A stretch of DNA of 64,000 nucleotides from JAPSGM01 sp963777045 (GCA_963777045.1 CAVZPD010000010.1:1-64000), one strand, 5' to 3'. Positions 38,279 to 47,805 are shown, numbered from the stretch's first letter. Translations and numbers: made by a program. Notes: generated by a model from the letters alone, not told the origin.

Positions 38279-39682
38279 TCAGGCACCGGCCTTCATCTGG
38301 AAGAGGACTCGGTGCGACGCCGCGAGCGGCACTCGCGCCGCGACTCGATAGTGGCGCTCGAATTCGCGGAGGAATGCCTCCTCCACGTACCCCGGGAAGA
38401 CATCCTCGCGGGCGGCCAGCAGGCGCTGGACCATCGGGTCCTCCTTCGGGACCCACTCGATCACCAGGTTGGGCGCCAGCATGGCGAGCGTCTCCGCCAC
38501 CAGCGTCAACGGCACGTTGCGGCCAATGGCGAGGTGGTGCACCAGCGCCAGCGCCATGACCACGTCCCCGCGCAGCCGCTCCAGCAGGCCGCTTCGCTCG
38601 CGACCGGCCCAGCCGAGCGCCGGCGAGGGATTGGCGATGTCCGCCACCAGCGGCAGGATCCGAGCGTCGTCGCGCCCGCGGACGGCGCGGTAGTGGCGTT
38701 CGGCCGCGGCCCAGTCGAGGTCGGGGGCAACGACCCGGTAGCCCGCATCGGCCGCGAGGGCGGAGAAGCGGCCCGTGTTCGCCCCCAGGTCGATCGCGCT
38801 CGCGCCGCCGATCGCCCGCAGCATGTCGGCCACGGCTCCCTCCTTCCCCGCGGCGGCGGCGGACTCGTAGCTGGTGTTGTCGGCGTAGTCCGACCAGGTC
38901 GTGTCGGACGGATCGACCTTGAGGCCCGATACCGTCCGGCGCAGGTGGTCCAGCAGGGCGGCGCGACGGTTCGCGCTCATCCGCACCCTGGCCGGGCGCT
39001 CCCCGCGATGCTGGTGGCGGCTCTGCGCGCGAGCGTGCACGTGGAGGTGTGCCGCCAGTCCCGGTGCGAGCCGGGTCCGCCCGGGGAGCAGCCGGCTGGC
39101 CAGGTCCAGCGGGATGCCGTCCACGAAGTCGCGGAGCATGAGGCCCAGTCGCGGATCACGGCGCGCCATCAGCGCCAGGGGTGCCAGGAAGTGCTCGCAG
39201 AACTGGCGGTAGGGCTCCCACGGCGCATCGGCGTCGAGGCGCTTGAAGGAGAGCGTGTCGATCAGGATCGGCCGGCCATCGGCGACCTGGACGTTGTAGG
39301 CACTGGCGTCGCGCAGCGTCATGCCGTGGCGCTCGGCCAGCAGCTGGGCGTCCAGGGTGAGCAGCGCGGCGTCCTGCAGCTGCGAGAAGGTCCACTCGAA
39401 GGGGTAGCTGATGAACGGGATGCGCTCCGGCTCCACGACCGCGATGGCACCCGGCTCAGCGGCCAGGTCGGCCTCCACCTCGCGGTGCCGCACCAGCAGC
39501 CTGCGCTGCCACAGGGCGTCGAGCAGCCCGCGCTCCGCGAGGGCGCTCCAGTCGTCGGCGAAACTGGTGTTGACCTGCCGCAGCAGGCGCCCGTCACGCT
39601 GGTAGACGAATCCGCTCGGGTCGCGGTAGGAGCCGGGATCCCTGGCCGATGCCCGCGACGTCGCCGCCGGCGGCTGCGTCAC
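38279..39682 (-). CDS. SAM-dependent methyltransferase, long two-domain form
   Basis: This protein of about 467 residues has an N-terminal region (FISYPFEWTFSQLQDAALLT, LRDASAYNVQVADGRPILID) resembling a kinase-like fold. A class I methyltransferase domain lies at about 290-465 (SAIDLGANTGRFSALAADAG, VMALALVHHLAI). This layout occurs in nodulation-protein-like methyltransferases of surface polysaccharide clusters. The GTG start at 39682 overlaps the stop of a tiny upstream gene (GTGA), so the pair is coupled. The acceptor is unknown. Confidence 0.85.
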   Translation of the reverse strand: MTQPPAATSRASARDPGSYRDPSGFVYQRDGRLLRQVNTSFADDWSALAERGLLDALWQRRLLVRHREVEADLAAEPGAIAVVEPERIPFISYPFEWTFSQLQDAALLTLDAQLLAERHGMTLRDASAYNVQVADGRPILIDTLSFKRLDADAPWEPYRQFCEHFLAPLALMARRDPRLGLMLRDFVDGIPLDLASRLLPGRTRLAPGLAAHLHVHARAQSRHQHRGERPARVRMSANRRAALLDHLRRTVSGLKVDPSDTTWSDYADNTSYESAAAAGKEGAVADMLRAIGGASAIDLGANTGRFSALAADAGYRVVAPDLDWAAAERHYRAVRGRDDARILPLVADIANPSPALGWAGRERSGLLERLRGDVVMALALVHHLAIGRNVPLTLVAETLAMLAPNLVIEWVPKEDPMVQRLLAAREDVFPGYVEEAFLREFERHYRVAARVPLAASHRVLFQMKAGA

Positions 39683-39855
39683 TCGGAGTCGGAATCCGAG
39701 CTCGTTCCCGCCGGCTCTGCTGCCTTCTCGCCACGGATGCGGCGGACCCCGTTGCGGATCGCGTTCCGGAAGAAGAACGGGACGGATACGACAGCGGCAA
39801 TGAGCGCCTGGATGAGCAGGCTTCCTGCGCCGGGGTCGATGTACAGCAGGATCAC
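39679..39855 (-). CDS. Small YIDPGAG-type membrane protein
   Basis: This 58-residue peptide is below common length cut-offs. It starts VILLYIDPGAGSLLIQALIA, then has a hydrophobic helix, a basic FFFRNAIRNGVRRIRGEK stretch and an acidic tail. The same YIDPGAGS start is familiar from short membrane proteins found beside sugar-cluster genes. GTG at 39855 is the start and the TGA stop overlaps the methyltransferase GTG. The coupling suggests it anchors or assists that enzyme, which is inference. Confidence 0.75.
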   Translation of the reverse strand: MILLYIDPGAGSLLIQALIAAVVSVPFFFRNAIRNGVRRIRGEKAAEPAGTSSDSDSE

Positions 39856-39948
39856 CGGTACTTTCCCTCCTGAGGCGCCATGGGCGGGCAGCTCGCCGGG
39901 CCCTGGCGTGGCGCTGATACTACGACCACGTGTCCAGTCAACGCGAAT

Positions 39949-39969
39949 GACTGAAGTACCACTTCAGTC
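39949..39969. terminator. Hairpin overlapping a GT87 stop codon
   Basis: GACTGAAGT and ACTTCAGTC form a perfect 9-bp stem with loop ACC. The stop codon of the minus-strand GT87 gene lies inside it. No T-run follows, so it may instead be a protein site or stabilise the transcript end. Confidence 0.4.
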
Positions 39970-40782
39970 TGGGTTGTGCGGATCAATGGCGGGCTGGCCG
40001 ACCATCAGGTAGGTCACGTCGTACACGAAGAGGCGCGGGAGGGCCAGGACCACCGTGGTCGCTGCGGCCAGCCAGCCGAAGCGCGTGCGGGCCAGCGCCA
40101 GCGTGGCACCCACGCCCAGGCCGCCCACCACGAAGTAGAGGACCGGCACCGCGTAGAGGGATGCCGCCTGCCCGGCATCCACGGCGTAGTTCGACAGGTC
40201 GTAGAGCAACGCCGGCGCCCAGAGCAGCGCGGTGAGCGCCACAGACAGGCCGAAGCGACCCCACTGCCGGCGCCCGGCGTAGACCAGCGCGAAGAGCAGC
40301 GGGAAGATCTTCAGCGACGCGGCTGCCGCCACGGCCAGTGGACCGGCGCGGCGATCCACCCCCCACACCAGCCCTGCCACGATCAGTGGATGCGCGTTGC
40401 CCACTGCGCTGATGCCGACGAGGATCGGCGCGAACAGGGCCACAAGGAGCCATGCGCGCGCGCGCGCAAGCGGGTACAGCGCCAAACCCGATGCCGCAAG
40501 CAGCAGCACCGACCACAGGGCACTCGCCACCGGTACCGGCAAGTAGGTCCAAGGCACGGCCAGCCAGGCGAACCACGGCGCGTACCGGTACACGTCGGAG
40601 GCGTCCACCGATGCCAGCGCCGGGTACAGGTCCTGGCCATCCCGCAGCCGCATCCCGGCCTGCCAGTAGGCCGATGCATCCGACAGGCCCCAGCCGACCA
40701 CGGCTTGGTACAGGTTGAAGATGCCGATGGCGATGACCACCGCCAGTGCGACAATTCGAGCTGCGCGGTCCAATCCCATCAC
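39964..40782 (-). CDS. GT87-family membrane glycosyltransferase
   Basis: This 272-residue protein has SDASAYWQAGMRLRDGQDLY, VYRYAPWFAWLAVPWTYLP, GNAHPLIVAGLVWG and ASLKIFPLLFALVYAG, followed by three helices. It starts with MMGLDRAARI next to the first helix. Its ATG overlaps the stop of the upstream GT87 gene by four bases, so the two are translated together. It is closely similar in layout to the copies at 29.7-33 kb. Confidence 0.84.
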   Translation of the reverse strand: MMGLDRAARIVALAVVIAIGIFNLYQAVVGWGLSDASAYWQAGMRLRDGQDLYPALASVDASDVYRYAPWFAWLAVPWTYLPVPVASALWSVLLLAASGLALYPLARARAWLLVALFAPILVGISAVGNAHPLIVAGLVWGVDRRAGPLAVAAAASLKIFPLLFALVYAGRRQWGRFGLSVALTALLWAPALLYDLSNYAVDAGQAASLYAVPVLYFVVGGLGVGATLALARTRFGWLAAATTVVLALPRLFVYDVTYLMVGQPAIDPHNPD

Positions 40783-41637
40783 CGCTCATCCACCGGCTCG
40801 ACGGACCGTCTGTCGTCGCCGCGGATCAAGGTCAGGTCGTAGTAGTCCAGCCGCGGGATGCTTGCGATCATGGCCGCCGAGGCGGCACCCCATCTGTACC
40901 GGCTGAACGCGATGGGCACCGCCGCCAACATGGCGAGGGCCGCGACCACCAGGAAGGGCACGAGACCGAGCGAGAGGAGTGAGAACGACTCGCCGGGTTC
41001 CGTCGGGTACTCGCTTAAGTCGTAGGCCAGCATCGGCGCGAGGAAGAGCGCTCCAATCACCAGGGTCAGCAACGCTCGTCGCCATTCCCGCCTGCCGATA
41101 TAGGGAATGACGTACAGGACGGGGACGAACTTAAGCGAGGCGGCCAATCCGATCCATAATGGACCGCATCGGCGGTGTACACCGAGTACCAGCACTGCGA
41201 CCAGCAGTGGATGGACGTTGCCCGTCGATGACGCTCGCACGAGCAGCCCACCCAAGAGCGCGGCGAGGCAAATCGCGGCTGCCGTTCGGTGCTTAGAAGC
41301 GGCGCCACCGCGAGAGCGGAGGCAAGGAGCAGCAGCGCTGACCACCCTGCCTGGACCAGGGCCTTGGGTAGGATGTCAGCGGCACCCATAGCCAGGCCAG
41401 CCATGGCGCGTATCGGTAGGCCAGCATTTCGTCCGCATTCGGGTCCACATGCACGTAGAGTGGGTGGCCGTCCCGGAGACGCAATGCAGCGTTCCAATAC
41501 GCGTTGGCGTCTTCGAGCTCCCAGCTGCGGATGTTGGCGATGACGAAGGCGACTCCGAACCCGATGCAGACAGCAATTACGACGACGCGTGCGATTGGGA
41601 CGGCTGCGGTGGACAACCGACCCACTCGTCGGGCCAC
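40779..41637 (-). CDS. GT87-family membrane glycosyltransferase, two frame breaks
   Basis: Segment one (from 41637) has DANAYWNAALRLRDGHPLY and LAYRYAPWLAWLWVPLT. Near 41372 the frame moves to ILPKALVQAGWSALLLLAS, and near 41295 it moves again to KHRTAAAICLAALLGGLL, GNVHPLLVAVLVLG and ASLKFVPVLYVIPYIG, ending at 40779. Joined, it is one GT87 protein of about 285 residues. The breaks are 80 bases apart and both fall in sequence that matches the family, so consensus errors are the simplest reading. Confidence 0.8.
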
Positions 41638-41797
41638 AACGGGTTCGACATGCGTACATCATGCAGCCGAGGGCTAAGAGTGGACCGGCCACAACAGTAC
41701 AAAGGGACTGTCGCCTAGGCGCACCAGCGATGGTTCCATTGCGTCGCCGATTGACGTGGTTTGGGATGATCGGCGCTGCTAGGAGGGACTCAACCGG

Positions 41798-43228
41798 ATG
41801 GTCAGGCGTCACCTGATGACTCTTCGCCTGGTCCTGTTGCTCGGCGATGGCATCGTCGCCGGGCTCGTGTTCATGCTTGTGTCGGCCATCCGCTTCGACG
41901 GCGGCGACGCCGGCGCGCAGTGGTCAGTCAGCATCGACATCGGTGGGGCGGCGATCATCTTCGCCGTCATCTGGGTCACGGTCCTGTGGGCCTCGGGGAT
42001 GTATCGCCTCGGGGCGCGATGGGGCCTCATGGCGGAAGCCCGCGACCTGGCACGCGCGACCGTGGTGGTGCTGGCGCTCACCCTCTCCGGTCTGTTTCTC
42101 CTCCACCAGGATGACGTGAGCCGCCTGTTCCTCGCCATCCTGTTTGTCGTTCAGCCTATCGCCAGCCTCCTCGTCCGGGCACTTGCCCGATCGTGGTTTG
42201 ACTCGATCCGGCGCAGAGGGGGAACGCCCAGCTACATGCTGGTGGTGGGCACGGGTCGACTGGCGCAGGCGTTCGCCGATCGCATTGAGCACCGGGCGGA
42301 GCTCGGCATCCAGGTGGTGGGGCACCTGTCTGTTCCACATGGCAGCGACGGCCGCAGTGTGACCGATTCGGAGCCCCCGCTCACGCGCCCAACACTGGGC
42401 TCAGTGGACGACATCGAGGATCTCTTCGCGTCGCGCGTGGTGGACGAGATTGCGATCTGCCTCCCGCCGGAGGCGGCGCACTACCTGGACCCGCTGGTCG
42501 GCATCGCTGCCGACCACGGCAAGACGGTCCGGGTGCCAACCGACATCGAGGAGAGCGTCCTCACTGCCGCCCTGAACGAGGAGTTCGACGGGTTCCTCGT
42601 CCGTTCCATCGTCCACGACGGTCACCGCGAGGTCGGCCTGGCCGTGAAGCGGCTGCTCGACATCGCCGGGGCTGTCATCGGGCTGATCGTGCTGAGTCCA
42701 GTCTTCCTCGTCACGGCGGCCGCGATAAGGATGCGGGATGGTTCGCCAGTCGTCTTCAAGCAGACCCGCGTGGGGCGTCACGGGCGGCTGTTCACCATCT
42801 ATAAGTTCCGCACCATGGTCCCCGATGCAGAGGCGCGACTCCAAGAGGTGCGGCATCTCAACCAGCGGAACGGCGCCGCATTCAAGGCAGAGCTGGATCC
42901 CAGGGCCACCCCTCTCGGCAGGTGGCTGCGCAAGACCTCGATCGACGAGCTTCCGCAGCTCTGGAACGTGCTGCAGGGAAGTATGAGCCTCGTCGGCCCG
43001 CGACCACCGCTTCCGGGCGAGGTTGCGCGGTACGACATGTGGCACCGCCGACGCCTGAGCATGCGGCCCGGCATCACGGGCCTCTGGCAGGTCGAGGCCC
43101 GCCATGAGCCCGACTTCGACGGCTGGGTCGAGCGTGACCTGGCCTACATCGACACGTGGACCTTGTGGCTCGACATCCGCATCCTTGCTCGCACGATCCC
43201 CGCGGTGCTGGCACGAGAAGGGAGGTGA
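41798..43228 (+). CDS. Polyprenyl-phosphate sugar-1-phosphate transferase (WbaP/CpsE type)
   Basis: This 476-residue protein would start glycan assembly by moving a sugar-1-phosphate to undecaprenyl phosphate. Four N-terminal helices are followed by a CoA-binding-like domain (YMLVVGTGRLAQAFADRI), a further helix (VIGLIVLSPVFLVTAAAI) and the catalytic domain (FKQTRVGRHGRLFTIYKFRT, RKTSIDELPQLWNVLQGSMS, LVGPRPPLPGEV, RPGITGLWQVEAR). AGGAGGG lies ten bases before the ATG. It opens the plus-strand operon of sulfatase-like protein and flippase. The sugar is not visible. Confidence 0.93.
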   Translation: MVRRHLMTLRLVLLLGDGIVAGLVFMLVSAIRFDGGDAGAQWSVSIDIGGAAIIFAVIWVTVLWASGMYRLGARWGLMAEARDLARATVVVLALTLSGLFLLHQDDVSRLFLAILFVVQPIASLLVRALARSWFDSIRRRGGTPSYMLVVGTGRLAQAFADRIEHRAELGIQVVGHLSVPHGSDGRSVTDSEPPLTRPTLGSVDDIEDLFASRVVDEIAICLPPEAAHYLDPLVGIAADHGKTVRVPTDIEESVLTAALNEEFDGFLVRSIVHDGHREVGLAVKRLLDIAGAVIGLIVLSPVFLVTAAAIRMRDGSPVVFKQTRVGRHGRLFTIYKFRTMVPDAEARLQEVRHLNQRNGAAFKAELDPRATPLGRWLRKTSIDELPQLWNVLQGSMSLVGPRPPLPGEVARYDMWHRRRLSMRPGITGLWQVEARHEPDFDGWVERDLAYIDTWTLWLDIRILARTIPAVLAREGR

Positions 43229-44538
43229 TGACACAAGCCGCCCGCAGGGTTGCAGGCGGCCCGCTGCTCACCGCCCTGCTCGCCGCGTGCTTCGCGACGG
43301 GAATCGTCCTCGCGGACGCGTCCACGCTGGTCATTCCCTGGGCAGACATTGCCCGCCCTGTCGTCCTGACGGCAGTGGTGTCAGCCATGATCGGTCTCGT
43401 CGCCGGCATCGCGTTCACGCCGCACCGCGCCGCCGTCATTGCCGTCCTGGCCGCGGTTGGGATTGTGCGACCGCTTATCGCGGTGGGAATCGTCGCTGCA
43501 TTCCTGGTCTGGGTACTGTGGCGTCGCCGTCGGGCGGCGAGGCTTCATCATCGAGAACGTGCGATCGCGGAAGCCGTACTCGGACTGAGAGTGGGCGGGT
43601 TGGCGCTTGCAGTCACGACGCTGACCAGCACGTTGGTCATCCACGGCCTCCCGTCGCCGGCGGTGCAGCATCGCGTGGCGGAAGCCATGGCTCCCGGGGA
43701 GAGCGTCTACGTTCTATTGCTGGATGGATATCCCCGAGCGGACACATTGCTTGGCGACTTTGGATACGACAACCAGCCGTTCCTGGACGCACTGACCGCC
43801 CGAGGTTTCGTCATTGACCCCGAAAGCGAGTCGCTTTACCACTGGACCCCACTGGCAATTGCGCACCTCCTGGGGGCTGAGGTCGAACCTAGCGAGCGTG
43901 AGCCCACGGCCGACGGGTATCGGCGCAATCGCGACCGCATCAACTCGGCTCCCTTGCCCGACCTGTGGCGGGCGGAGGGATATGACGTGACCATCGTTCG
44001 ATCTGCCGTCGGGCATGTGACACGCGACGACTCAGTGGGTACCGGGGAAGTGACGGACTTCGAGGTGAGCCTGCTCGGGCGCTCGCTGCTGGCACCCCTC
44101 GTGGGCGATTGGATCGTTGCCCAGCAACGAGATCGCCTGGACGAAAGTCTCCGGACCGTCGTCAGCATCGCTGGCAGCGACGGTAGCCACATTGTGATTG
44201 CGCACCTGATGGCACCTCACGCTCCGGTGCTGACCGGGCCGCCCCCTTCGTGCTGGGCGACGTGCGGGCTCTGGAACGTTGGCCTGGGGATGCACTTTCC
44301 GGGGGACCAAGGTGCATATTCCGCCGCGATGAGGGGGCAACTGGATTACCTGAATCCACGCATTCTCAGCGCGCTCGATGCGGTGATCGCCGCGGATCCG
44401 GCGGCCGCCGTTGCAGTCTTTTCCGACCACGGCAATCGATTCCGGCCATTGGGGGATCCGAGCTGGAATCTCAATTTCTTCGCCATTCGCGGTACGCCAT
44501 CGGTGGACATACCCTTCCCGCTCAAGAACAGGAGCTAG
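43228..44538 (+). CDS. Alkaline-phosphatase-superfamily membrane protein, paralogue of the 35898-37418 gene
   Basis: This protein of about 436 residues has four or five helices to residue 145, then an outer sulfatase-like domain: YVLLLDGYPRADTLLGDFGY with the metal Asp, VIAHLMAPHAPVL and AVAVFSDHGNRF with the second metal site. It shares the pattern LDGYxRADxLxxxFGxDNxxFL with the other copy. GGGAGG precedes the ATG, which overlaps the previous stop by one base. It may transfer a phosphate-containing substituent onto the polymer made by this operon, which is inference. Confidence 0.83.
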   Translation: MTQAARRVAGGPLLTALLAACFATGIVLADASTLVIPWADIARPVVLTAVVSAMIGLVAGIAFTPHRAAVIAVLAAVGIVRPLIAVGIVAAFLVWVLWRRRRAARLHHRERAIAEAVLGLRVGGLALAVTTLTSTLVIHGLPSPAVQHRVAEAMAPGESVYVLLLDGYPRADTLLGDFGYDNQPFLDALTARGFVIDPESESLYHWTPLAIAHLLGAEVEPSEREPTADGYRRNRDRINSAPLPDLWRAEGYDVTIVRSAVGHVTRDDSVGTGEVTDFEVSLLGRSLLAPLVGDWIVAQQRDRLDESLRTVVSIAGSDGSHIVIAHLMAPHAPVLTGPPPSCWATCGLWNVGLGMHFPGDQGAYSAAMRGQLDYLNPRILSALDAVIAADPAAAVAVFSDHGNRFRPLGDPSWNLNFFAIRGTPSVDIPFPLKNRS

Positions 44539-45900
44539 ATGCGCGTGCTTGGCGTGCCAGCGTCGGACGAGATCCCCGCGGCCCTGCGGTCTCGACAGCG
44601 CTATCGACGCGCGTTTCTGACAGCGCTGTCGACCTTGGGAGCGCGCGGTGTGGCGATTGTCACCGCGGTCGCCGTTGTCCCCCTCACGCTCGGCTACCTC
44701 GGGCCGGAACGGTATGGCTTGTGGGCGACGGTGACGTCCTTGGCGGCGTTCCTGATCTTCGCGGACCTCGGCCTGGGGAACAGCCTCTTGACCGCTGTTG
44801 CGCGGGCCGACGGTAGGCAGGACGCGCAGGCGCAATCCAAGACAGTCGCGACCGGCATGTGGATGCTGACAGGTGCCGGGTTCGCGTTCGGCGTCCTTGC
44901 GATTCTCGCCAATGGCCTCATCGACTGGGGCCAGGTTCTCAACCTTCGTGATGAGATCGCGAGGACTGAGGCTGGCTCCGCAATGCTTGTTCTCGCCCTC
45001 TGCTATGCCGGCTCACTCCCACTCTCCGGTGTCACCCAGGTCCGTAACGGACTGCAGCAGGGCTATATCAACGGCGTCTTCGTCGCAGCCGGCAATCTGC
45101 TAGGCCTCGCTTTGGTCGTACTCGCCGTACAGGCTCGGCTCGGGCTTCCGCTTGTCGTGTTGGCATTCATGGGAGCGCCGCTCGTCTCTGGACTCGCGAA
45201 CGCGGCCGCACTCTTCTGGAAGCACCCCAATCTCACGCCGTCGTTCCGTCACGTAAGCGCCCCGATGGCCGCGCAATTGGCTCGAAGCGGCGGCCAGTTC
45301 CTGATCCTCCAGCTGGCCATGGCTGCGGCCTTCTACTCCGATACGCTCATCGCCGCCAGCGTGATCGGCCCAACTGCCGCGGCTGAATACAACGTAGCGA
45401 GCACGCTCTTTCTGGCGCCGATGGGGCTTGTGGCCGCTGGCTTGGCGCCACTTTGGCCGGCATATGGCGAGGCGATGGCGCGCGGTGACACTACGTGGAT
45501 TCGTCTCACTCTGAGGCGGTCGCTGATCATTGCCCTCGCAATCAGTGGTCCATGCGCGGTGCTGGTCGTGCTTCTGGCGGATCCGATTCTGGTGCTTTGG
45601 ATCGACAAGGCGGTGGTGCCGGGCACGACATTGATAGTTGGCATGGCGCTCTGGACGGTGTGGCGGTCGGTCGGTACCGGAATGGCCATGCTGCTCAACG
45701 GCCTGCACCTTCTCCGTGTGCAAGTCGCGACTGCGGTCGTCATGGCTGCCTTGAACGTGACGCTCAGCATCCTGCTGACGATGCAGATTGGCGTCGCCGG
45801 AGTGATCTACGGGACTGTCATTGCCTACACGGTGGCAACGCTCATTCCGTTGGGTATCTACCTCCCGCGCGCTCTGAGGAAACTGGAAGCCAGCCGTTAG
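44539..45900 (+). CDS. Wzx-type polysaccharide flippase (MOP superfamily)
   Basis: This 453-residue protein has about twelve to fourteen helices. Family-like segments include VPLTLGYLGPERYGLWATVT and ADLGLGNSLLTAVARADGRQD near the N-terminus, as in Wzx/RfbX O-unit exporters. It would flip lipid-linked repeat units across the membrane. It begins right after the sulfatase-like gene's stop with no gap. Its stop overlaps the convergent GT2 gene by four bases. No Wzy polymerase other than the ligase-like protein at 52.3 kb is seen. Confidence 0.9.
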   Translation: MRVLGVPASDEIPAALRSRQRYRRAFLTALSTLGARGVAIVTAVAVVPLTLGYLGPERYGLWATVTSLAAFLIFADLGLGNSLLTAVARADGRQDAQAQSKTVATGMWMLTGAGFAFGVLAILANGLIDWGQVLNLRDEIARTEAGSAMLVLALCYAGSLPLSGVTQVRNGLQQGYINGVFVAAGNLLGLALVVLAVQARLGLPLVVLAFMGAPLVSGLANAAALFWKHPNLTPSFRHVSAPMAAQLARSGGQFLILQLAMAAAFYSDTLIAASVIGPTAAAEYNVASTLFLAPMGLVAAGLAPLWPAYGEAMARGDTTWIRLTLRRSLIIALAISGPCAVLVVLLADPILVLWIDKAVVPGTTLIVGMALWTVWRSVGTGMAMLLNGLHLLRVQVATAVVMAALNVTLSILLTMQIGVAGVIYGTVIAYTVATLIPLGIYLPRALRKLEASR

Positions 45901-46862
45901 GTCGAAACGTGGTCTCTTGCTCCACGGAGTCTTTCGATCCCGAGGCGAACGATGATGCCGGTGGCCGCGGTGACCAGCCTCGCCGGCGTGACGAGGCCGC
46001 GGTAATCCTTGGCCGCCGCGGCGGGGCTTATCGGTCGGCCAGTGTCGCGGATTAAGCCAAGCCAATGCCATGCGAGGATCGTGGGAATGAGGTCTTCCCG
46101 CCCGATCTCGCCAGCGAACCAGCTCTTCGTTAGTGCGTACGAGAGAGCGACCTCCCTGGCGCGTGCGCCCATAGTTATTGATCCCGAGTGTGCTCGGAAG
46201 AACGCCAACGGTTCGGGCACATGAGCAATCAGGGGTCGAAGCCGGGCGGCGCGCAGATAGAGGAGCAGATCGGTGCCGGCCCCCGTGCGACTCAGATCCA
46301 AAGGCGGATCCGTTGGGATCCCGAAAGTGAAGCCCCTGCGGATGTCCGCAAGCCTGAAGACGGCACACGCGGGCGAGACGGGGAACCGGCCACGCGTCTT
46401 CAGCGAACCCAGAACGAAGGCTTCGCTTGGGAGCGTGCCGGTGCCGCCGTTCGCGTATCTGACCGTTCCGGAACCCGGAGAGTCGCCAATCTCCGCAGCG
46501 GTGTAGACAAAGGCGACTTCATCGCCTAGCAGGGAGATGACCCGCTCCAGGAACGTTGGCATGAGCAGATCATCCGACCAGAGGAACGTTGCGAACGTCC
46601 CCCGCGCTTCCTCCACACACCGCCACCAACCCGCCACCGGTCCGGTGTTCACCTCGTCTCGGAAGGCTCGCACCCGACCGTCGTTAGCCGCGAACCGCTC
46701 GCACATCGCCCATGTCCCATCCGTGCTTGCTCCGTCGACGACCACGATCTCCAAATCGCCCATCGTCTGTGCTAACGCGGACTCCAAGCACGCTCCGAGG
46801 AGGTCCACCCGGTTATGCACGGGGACGAGGAGGCTGACCAGCGGACTGTCGCGAGTCTCCAC
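45897..46862 (-). CDS. GT2-family glycosyltransferase
   Basis: This 321-residue cytoplasmic GT-A enzyme begins VSLLVPVHNRVDLLGACLES. It shows DLEIVVVDGASTDGTW for nucleotide-sugar binding and the metal-binding region as FLWSDDLLMP. The C-terminal 90 residues contain amphipathic helices that may touch the membrane. Donor and acceptor are unknown. It is the last gene of a minus-strand operon that contains GDP-sugar enzymes, so it may use a GDP-6-deoxy or dideoxy sugar. Confidence 0.9.
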   Translation of the reverse strand: METRDSPLVSLLVPVHNRVDLLGACLESALAQTMGDLEIVVVDGASTDGTWAMCERFAANDGRVRAFRDEVNTGPVAGWWRCVEEARGTFATFLWSDDLLMPTFLERVISLLGDEVAFVYTAAEIGDSPGSGTVRYANGGTGTLPSEAFVLGSLKTRGRFPVSPACAVFRLADIRRGFTFGIPTDPPLDLSRTGAGTDLLLYLRAARLRPLIAHVPEPLAFFRAHSGSITMGARAREVALSYALTKSWFAGEIGREDLIPTILAWHWLGLIRDTGRPISPAAAAKDYRGLVTPARLVTAATGIIVRLGIERLRGARDHVST

Positions 46863-46865
46863 GGC

Positions 46866-47771
46866 CTAAGTGCGCTCGCTCTGCTGAACGGCGGCTTCCA
46901 CGGTCTCCCCCAGGTCAATTCGACGGGGCTTCTCACCCGTCAGAGCGATGAACCGAGTCGGATCGCCCACCAACCATGGCACGTCATCGTTGCGGCCGGG
47001 GGCTGCCGTCGCGCTCCCCTGGATCACGTCCGCATCCGGCGGCCCAATTGCATGGATAACCAGACCTAGCAGGTCGCGGATGCTAACGGCCTCCCCGGAA
47101 CAGACATTTGTGACGTACAGGCCCTGCGGCCATGGTGACTCGGCTAGTTTCAGGAGGTCGTTGCAAACGTCCCGAGCGTCTAGGTAGTCCCGGACGAAAT
47201 CGAGCCCAGGGATTGCATTTACATTCCGTGTTCGGACGCGCTCTATCAGGGCCGGGAGGAGGTAGTGCGGAGCTTGGTGGGGCGCAAGGAGGCCGAAAAC
47301 TCGGCCGACGAGAAGCGGAACCTTGTGCGTCCGGCATAGGCGGCTGAGTTCGCGCTCTGCGGAGAGTTTTGTCTCCGCATAGACGGATCTGGGGTTTGTA
47401 TCGGCATCTTCGCTGAGGCGGGACCCTGGTGCGGGCGCCGCGTAGACATGTCCGGTGCTGGCGTAGACGACTTTCAGCCGCAGCTGTCTGCTCTCGGCCC
47501 ATTGGATGATCGCAGTCGTGGCCGAGCGCGCATATCTGACATTCACGGCACGCGCCGCCCTCGGGTCTGCTTCACAGGCAGGTACTGAAACCATCGCTGC
47601 TAGATGAATGAACGTGACCTCATCGGTCGGCTCTATGGCGTCCAGTTCCTCGCTTAGCCCGGGTGCATCCTCGAGCCGAGCTGCGATGGCATGCGATCTC
47701 ATGCCACGGCGCGCTACGGATGCTTCCATGTGACGGCCAAGCCCCCCCGACGCGCCGTTGTAGATGATCAA
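46866..47771 (-). CDS. NAD-dependent epimerase/dehydratase (SDR family)
   Basis: This 301-residue extended SDR has a nucleotide-binding loop, IYNGASGGLGRHME, that is unusual beside the normal GxxGxxG. Next come FIHLAAMVSVPACE, the catalytic YASTGHVYAA and YAETKLSAERE (Tyr-x3-Lys), and DYLDARDVCNDL. It could be the reductase or epimerase of the 3,6-dideoxy or deoxy sugar made by the neighbours. The exact reaction is not visible. It follows the dehydratase gene by 34 bases. Confidence 0.85.
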   Translation of the reverse strand: MIIYNGASGGLGRHMEASVARRGMRSHAIAARLEDAPGLSEELDAIEPTDEVTFIHLAAMVSVPACEADPRAARAVNVRYARSATTAIIQWAESRQLRLKVVYASTGHVYAAPAPGSRLSEDADTNPRSVYAETKLSAERELSRLCRTHKVPLLVGRVFGLLAPHQAPHYLLPALIERVRTRNVNAIPGLDFVRDYLDARDVCNDLLKLAESPWPQGLYVTNVCSGEAVSIRDLLGLVIHAIGPPDADVIQGSATAAPGRNDDVPWLVGDPTRFIALTGEKPRRIDLGETVEAAVQQSERT

Positions 47772-47805
47772 ACGGAGGACTCCATCGACGACGGTTTGAG
47801 CCGGT

